NCBI GenBank assembly: GCA_965222725.1 | Contig: OZ244969.1 | Span: forward strand, 5,146,001-5,210,000 | Direction of reading: 5' to 3' | DNA: 64,000 nucleotides | Source of the DNA: GCA-2748575 sp965222725 | GTDB lineage: Bacteria > Pseudomonadota > Gammaproteobacteria > Pseudomonadales > Ketobacteraceae | Translations under genes and position numbers: made by a program | The notes under the pieces: generated by a model | Told to the model about the DNA's origin: nothing | Database searches by the model: none | The model's input: only the letters and a program-made list of their open reading frames with translations | Shown: piece by piece, positions 59,610 to 64,000 of the stretch | Position numbering within the stretch: position 1 is the stretch's first letter | Layout: every line of letters starts with the position of its first letter

Positions 59610-62471
59610 ATGACTATGGAATCACTGGAAATCTCCGGGCGTCATTCATTGGCGTATCCTGAACAGGGCTTCACCCGCAGCGAAGCCGAAGTCTCCACCA
59701 CCGCCCCCGGTCAGCTCCGGGTAATCAAACGCAACGGCACCGTGGTGCCTTACGACGAAAGCAAAATCACCGTCGCCATCACCAAAGCCTTTCTTGCCAT
59801 TGAAGGGGGCACGGCGGCGGCATCCAGTCGTATTCACGAAAAAGTTCAGCAGCTCACCGGGCAAATCTCCGCCACTTTCCGCCGGCGTATGCCGTCCGGC
59901 GGCACCATTCACATAGAAGAAATCCAGGATCAGGTGGAACTGGTACTGATGCGTAACGAAGAGCATCGCATTGCCAGAACCTATGTGCTGTACCGCGAAG
60001 ATCATGCACGGCAGCGGGCACAAAGCACGGTGGTGGCCGAGCAACCGCAAATCAATGTCACCAAAACCGACGGCAGTCTGGTGCCGCTGGATCTGTTGCG
60101 CCTGCAACATCTGATTGATGACGCCTGCAGTGGCCTGGAAGGTGTGGAGCCTCAGCATATTCTGGAAGAAACCCTGAAAAACCTGTACGACGGCGTTTCC
60201 ACCCAGGACATTAATACCTCCATGGTGATGACCGCGCGCACCCTGATTGAACAGGAACCCAATTATTCCTATGTCACCGCCCGCCTGTTACTGGACCGGC
60301 TGCGCAGCGAAGCGCTGGGTTTTCTGGAACTGAAAGACAATGCCACCCAGGGGGATATGGCGGTGCAGTATGCCCAGGCCCTGCCCCGCTATATCGATAA
60401 AGGCATCGAGCTGGAATTGCTGTCGCCGGAACTGGCCAAGTTCGATCTGGAGCAACTGGCGGCCGCCATTGTGCCGGAACGGGATCTGCAGTTTGGTTAC
60501 CTGGGCCTGCAGACGCTTTACGACCGCTACTTTATTCACAGCAACGACATTCGTTTTGAACTGCCGCAGATCTTTTTTATGCGGGTGGCCATGGGGCTGG
60601 CCGTTCAGGAAAAGGACAAGGAACAACACGCCATCGCGTTTTACCACTTACTGTCCAGCTTTGATTTTATGAGTTCCACCCCCACGCTGTTTAATGCGGG
60701 AACCTTAAGGCCGCAGTTATCATCCTGTTACCTCACCACCGTAAACGATGACCTGCATTCCATATTCGGTGCCATTCAGGATAACGCCATGCTGTCGAAA
60801 TGGGCTGGTGGCCTGGGAAACGACTGGACCAATGTGCGTTCACTGGGCGCCTATATCAAGGGCACCAACGGTAAATCCCAGGGTGTGATTCCCTTTCTGA
60901 AAGTGGTGAACGATACCGCCGTGGCCGTTAACCAGGGGGGCAAACGCAAGGGCGCGGTCTGTGCCTATCTGGAATCCTGGCACCTGGATCTGGAAGAGTT
61001 TCTGGAACTGCGCAAAAACACCGGGGATGACCGCCGCCGCACTCACGACATGAACACCTGCAACTGGGTGCCGGACCTGTTTATGAAACGGGTTTTCAAT
61101 GAACAGGAATGGACCCTGTTCTCCCCCAGTGATGTGCCCGACCTGCATGATCTGTACGGTCCGGAATTTGAAAAACGTTACCAGGAATATGAACGGCAAA
61201 CCGAATCCGGCGAACTCAAACTCTTCAAACGGGTATCCGCTGCCGGCCTCTGGCGCAAAATGCTGTCCATGCTGTTTGAAACCGGTCACCCCTGGATTGC
61301 TTTTAAAGATGCCTGCAACCTGCGTTCACCCCAACAGCATGCCGGGGTGGTGCACTCCTCCAACCTGTGCACGGAAATCACGTTAAATACCTCTGCCGAT
61401 GAAATTGCCGTGTGCAACCTGGGCTCGGTGAATCTGGCCAACCATATGAGCGCCGACGGGCTGGATGAAGAAAAAATCAAAGCCACCGTTAAAACCGCCG
61501 TGCGCATGCTGGATAACGTCATTGATATCAATTACTACGCCGTGCCCCAGGCGCGTCGTTCCAATCTGCGGCATCGTCCCATCGGGCTGGGCTTGATGGG
61601 GTTTCAGGATGCCCTGTACATGAACAATATTGCTTACGCCTCTCAGGAAGCGGTGGAATTTGCCGATCGCACCATGGAAACTATCAGCTACTGGGCGATT
61701 GATGCCTCGGTGACTCTGGCCGAGGAACGGGGCGCCTACTCCAGCTTTGAGGGGTCCTTGTGGAGCAAGGGCATACTGCCCATCGACTCAGTGCAATACC
61801 TGCAGGAAAACCGTTTGGGGAACGGTGATACCCACTATTTAGACCTGGACCTCAGCCACACCCGGGACTGGGATTCCCTAAGGGCACGGGTTAAGACCAA
61901 CGGGATTCGTAATTCAAACCTAATGGCCATTGCGCCCACCGCCACCATTGCCAATATCACCGGTGTGAGCCAGTCCATTGAACCCACCTATCAAAATCTG
62001 TTTGTTAAATCCAACCTGTCCGGTGAATTTACCGTGGTTAACCCCTATCTGGTGGCGGAGCTCAAAAAACGGCGCCTGTGGGATAACGTGATGGTGAATG
62101 ATCTGAAGTATTACGACGGCTCAGTGCAGAAGATTGATCGCATTCCGGATGACGTGAAAGAAATGTTCCGCACCGCATTTGAGGTGGAACCCCGCTGGCT
62201 GGTGGATGCCGCCGCGAGGCGCCAGAAGTGGATTGATCAGGCTCAGTCACTGAACCTGTATATGGCGGAAGCCTCCGGCAAAAAGCTGGATGTGACCTAT
62301 CGCATGGCCTGGTTGCGGGGATTGAAAACCACCTATTACCTGCGGGCGGTGGGCGCCACCAGCACGGAAAAATCCACCATTAATACCGGGTCGCTCAATG
62401 CCGTGTCATCGGAGCAAGGCGGTGCAAATTTCTGCAGCCTTGATGACCCCACCTGTGAAGCCTGTCAGTAA
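59610..62471 (+). CDS. nrdA: Ribonucleotide reductase class Ia, large subunit with two ATP-cones
   Basis: The catalytic subunit reduces ribonucleoside diphosphates to deoxyribonucleotides. The 953-residue protein has an ATP-cone at about 30-130 (RVIKRNGTVVPYDESKI), a second cone-like domain at about 145-240, then the ten-stranded barrel. The redox Cys is in SSCYLTTV, NLCTEI holds the Asn-Cys-Glu active site, and the C-terminal CEACQ passes reducing equivalents. Two cones resemble NrdA of Pseudomonas aeruginosa. ATG 59610 is chosen over an upstream TTG (59541) that lies inside the NrdR palindrome. nrdB follows 12 bases after the stop. Confidence 0.97.
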   Translation: MTMESLEISGRHSLAYPEQGFTRSEAEVSTTAPGQLRVIKRNGTVVPYDESKITVAITKAFLAIEGGTAAASSRIHEKVQQLTGQISATFRRRMPSGGTIHIEEIQDQVELVLMRNEEHRIARTYVLYREDHARQRAQSTVVAEQPQINVTKTDGSLVPLDLLRLQHLIDDACSGLEGVEPQHILEETLKNLYDGVSTQDINTSMVMTARTLIEQEPNYSYVTARLLLDRLRSEALGFLELKDNATQGDMAVQYAQALPRYIDKGIELELLSPELAKFDLEQLAAAIVPERDLQFGYLGLQTLYDRYFIHSNDIRFELPQIFFMRVAMGLAVQEKDKEQHAIAFYHLLSSFDFMSSTPTLFNAGTLRPQLSSCYLTTVNDDLHSIFGAIQDNAMLSKWAGGLGNDWTNVRSLGAYIKGTNGKSQGVIPFLKVVNDTAVAVNQGGKRKGAVCAYLESWHLDLEEFLELRKNTGDDRRRTHDMNTCNWVPDLFMKRVFNEQEWTLFSPSDVPDLHDLYGPEFEKRYQEYERQTESGELKLFKRVSAAGLWRKMLSMLFETGHPWIAFKDACNLRSPQQHAGVVHSSNLCTEITLNTSADEIAVCNLGSVNLANHMSADGLDEEKIKATVKTAVRMLDNVIDINYYAVPQARRSNLRHRPIGLGLMGFQDALYMNNIAYASQEAVEFADRTMETISYWAIDASVTLAEERGAYSSFEGSLWSKGILPIDSVQYLQENRLGNGDTHYLDLDLSHTRDWDSLRARVKTNGIRNSNLMAIAPTATIANITGVSQSIEPTYQNLFVKSNLSGEFTVVNPYLVAELKKRRLWDNVMVNDLKYYDGSVQKIDRIPDDVKEMFRTAFEVEPRWLVDAAARRQKWIDQAQSLNLYMAEASGKKLDVTYRMAWLRGLKTTYYLRAVGATSTEKSTINTGSLNAVSSEQGGANFCSLDDPTCEACQ

Positions 62472-62483
62472 CGGAGTGCGCCA

Positions 62484-63797
62484 ATGTTAACCTGGGACGA
62501 TTATCATAACACTCACCAAAACGACGCTAACGTAAAGTCTTCGCCGCCACCGGCTATGCCGGAGGAACAGAGCTCGGTGGATCAGCAAAGCAGCGCCCGG
62601 ATGGAATATCGCGAGCAGCCCCTGGCAAAACATGATCGACGGCAGCCCGAACCGGTACAGCAGCCGCTCATAGAAGAAGAGCCTGTAGACCTGAAAAAAA
62701 CCGACTTTCGTGAAAAGGCCCGTGACAGTCTCAAGCACCTGGATATTGCTCCAGGTTTGCGGGAACTGGAAATGGGCGCCTCGCGAGTGCGGGTAGACGA
62801 CAAGCGCATGATTAACTGCCGTGCGGATGTCAATCAGCTGGTGCCGTTCAAATACGACTGGGCCTGGCAGAAATATCTGGATGGCTGTGCTAACCACTGG
62901 ATGCCGCAGGAAATCAACATGACCGCCGATGTGGCCCTGTGGAAATCCAAAGACGGCCTGTCGGATGACGAACGTTCCATTGTAAAACGCAGCCTGGGAT
63001 TCTTTTCCACCGCCGATTCCCTGGTGGCCAATAACCTGGTGCTGGCCCTGTATCGCCATGTATCCAACCCGGAGTGCCGGCAATATATTCTGCGCCAGGC
63101 CTTTGAAGAAGCTATTCATACCCACGCCTATCAATACTGTGTGGAATCCCTGGCCATGGACGAAGGCGAAGTGTTCAACATGTATCGCGAGGTACCCTCT
63201 GTCGCCAAGAAGGCTGCCTGGGCGCTGCAGTATACCCAGGAACTGGGCGATCCCGCTTTTATCACCGGCACACCTCAGGCCGATCAGCGGCTGCTGAAAA
63301 ACCTGATCGCGTTTTACTGTGTGATGGAAGGTATTTTCTTTTACTGCGGCTTTACCCAGATTCTGTCCATGGGGCGGCGCAACAAAATGACCGGTGTAGC
63401 CGAGCAGTTTCAGTACATTCTGCGGGACGAATCCATGCACCTGAATTTTGGTATTGATGTGATCAACCAGATCAAGCTGGAAAACCCGCACCTGTGGGAT
63501 GACACCTTCAAGGCCAGTGTGATCCAGATGCTGGTGGAAGGCACCCAACTGGAGATTGAATACGCCAAAGACACCATGCCCCGCGGCGTGCTGGGCATGA
63601 ACGCCAACATGATGGAGGAATACCTGCAGTTTATCTGCAACCGCCGCCTGGCGCAGCTGGGCCTGCCGGAGCAGTATCCGGGGGTAAAAAACCCTTTCCC
63701 CTGGATGTCGGAAATGATGGACCTGCGCAAAGAGAAAAACTTTTTCGAAACCCGTGTCACTGAATATCAGGTAGGAGGTGCATTGTCCTGGGACTGA
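62484..63797 (+). CDS. nrdB: Ribonucleotide reductase class Ia, radical-bearing small subunit
   Basis: The small subunit holds the di-iron tyrosyl-radical cofactor that starts catalysis in NrdA. The 437-residue protein has an extended N-terminal region (1-100) rich in Pro, Gln and charged residues. The ferritin-like domain follows. EEAIHTHAYQYCVESL carries metal ligands, and DESMHLNFGIDVI supplies another Glu and His. The radical Tyr is probably in LALYRHV near residue 191. GGAG precedes the ATG. It is co-transcribed with nrdA. Confidence 0.96.
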   Translation: MLTWDDYHNTHQNDANVKSSPPPAMPEEQSSVDQQSSARMEYREQPLAKHDRRQPEPVQQPLIEEEPVDLKKTDFREKARDSLKHLDIAPGLRELEMGASRVRVDDKRMINCRADVNQLVPFKYDWAWQKYLDGCANHWMPQEINMTADVALWKSKDGLSDDERSIVKRSLGFFSTADSLVANNLVLALYRHVSNPECRQYILRQAFEEAIHTHAYQYCVESLAMDEGEVFNMYREVPSVAKKAAWALQYTQELGDPAFITGTPQADQRLLKNLIAFYCVMEGIFFYCGFTQILSMGRRNKMTGVAEQFQYILRDESMHLNFGIDVINQIKLENPHLWDDTFKASVIQMLVEGTQLEIEYAKDTMPRGVLGMNANMMEEYLQFICNRRLAQLGLPEQYPGVKNPFPWMSEMMDLRKEKNFFETRVTEYQVGGALSWD

Positions 63798-63857
63798 GCA
63801 ATCGATGAATCCATAACAATAACCCGTCAGGAAAAGGCGGGAATCCGCGCTGTACTC

Positions 63858-63896
63858 AAGCCCCGAAGCCCGCGAACTTCCGGGGCTTTTTCTTTT
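63858..63896 (+). terminator. Intrinsic terminator after nrdB
   Basis: AAGCCCCGAAG pairs with CTTCCGGGGCTT around an eight-base loop, with one bulged base, followed by a T-rich run. It lies 60 bases past the nrdB stop. The last 100 bases of the window hold nothing else that can be called. Confidence 0.9.
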
Positions 63897-64000
63897 CCGA
63901 GCCGAAATCTGTAATTTTCACATTCTGAATCCCACATTCCACCATGACGATTGTGCTGTTATATGCTGTAATTAGCCCAATTCGGGGAGCAGCAAAGGAA

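Noticed and set aside
62487..63548. A 353-codon minus-strand ORF opposite nrdB
   Set aside because: nrdB is unmistakable on the other strand; the ORF is a codon-bias shadow.

Overview
The window comes from a gammaproteobacterium, most like the Pseudomonadales/Oceanospirillales/Cellvibrionales grouping. The evidence is an Rnf/Rsx operon ending in nth, an argG-motY-rnt-peroxiredoxin neighbourhood like that of Pseudomonas, an NrdA with two ATP-cones, and a glpK/glpR/glpD locus. MotY implies a polar flagellum with a sodium-type stator. The genus cannot be fixed from the sequence alone. No tRNA, rRNA, CRISPR array, insertion sequence or integrase was seen.

Layout. 1-5985: end of rsxA, then rsxB, rsxC, rsxD, rsxG, rsxE and nth. 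6052-7280: three small housekeeping genes (Trm112-like, HIT, carboxylesterase). 7277-11389: two signalling proteins that have each lost key catalytic residues. 11569-16286: argG, motY, rnt, a 2-Cys peroxiredoxin and a methyltransferase. 16611-33783: an AT-richer accessory island of lipid/isoprenoid genes. 34125-35522: asnS. 35732-39237: a PotD-like binding protein paired with a GGDEF-EAL receptor, like NspS/MbaA. 39281-41820: PepSY protein, FMN-binding protein and porin. 42035-46188: grxD, a molybdopterin oxidoreductase and hyuB. 46396-49197: argD, argF and a DUF2889 gene. 49290-53922: the glp genes. 54029-58982: metR, then an rstA-rstB-diguanylate cyclase operon. 59610-63797: nrdA and nrdB behind a 627-base control region.

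The most unusual part is the island at 16.6-33.8 kb. A six-gene minus-strand operon runs UbiA-family prenyltransferase, HMG-CoA reductase fused to an aminoglycoside/choline-kinase-like domain, a dikinase resembling rifampin phosphotransferase, a YghO-like GNAT protein, an OleC-like acyl-AMP ligase, and a CDP-alcohol phosphotransferase fused to a CDP-archaeol-synthase (CarS)-like domain. Beside it lie an MMPL/RND lipid exporter, a membrane fatty-acid desaturase and three paralogous serine alpha/beta hydrolases. UbiA, CarS and CDP-alcohol phosphotransferase are the enzyme types used in sequence in archaeal lipid assembly, and HMG-CoA reductase feeds isoprenoid supply. I infer that the island makes and exports an unusual, possibly isoprenoid or prenylated, phospholipid or lipid conjugate. 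The product is unknown, and no GGGP synthase, prenyl diphosphate synthase or mevalonate kinase is present in the window.

The rest is core metabolism and regulation: electron transport to ferredoxin, base-excision repair, arginine synthesis, glycerol use, polyamine and cyclic-di-GMP signalling, and deoxyribonucleotide synthesis with NrdR- and DnaA-type sites upstream.
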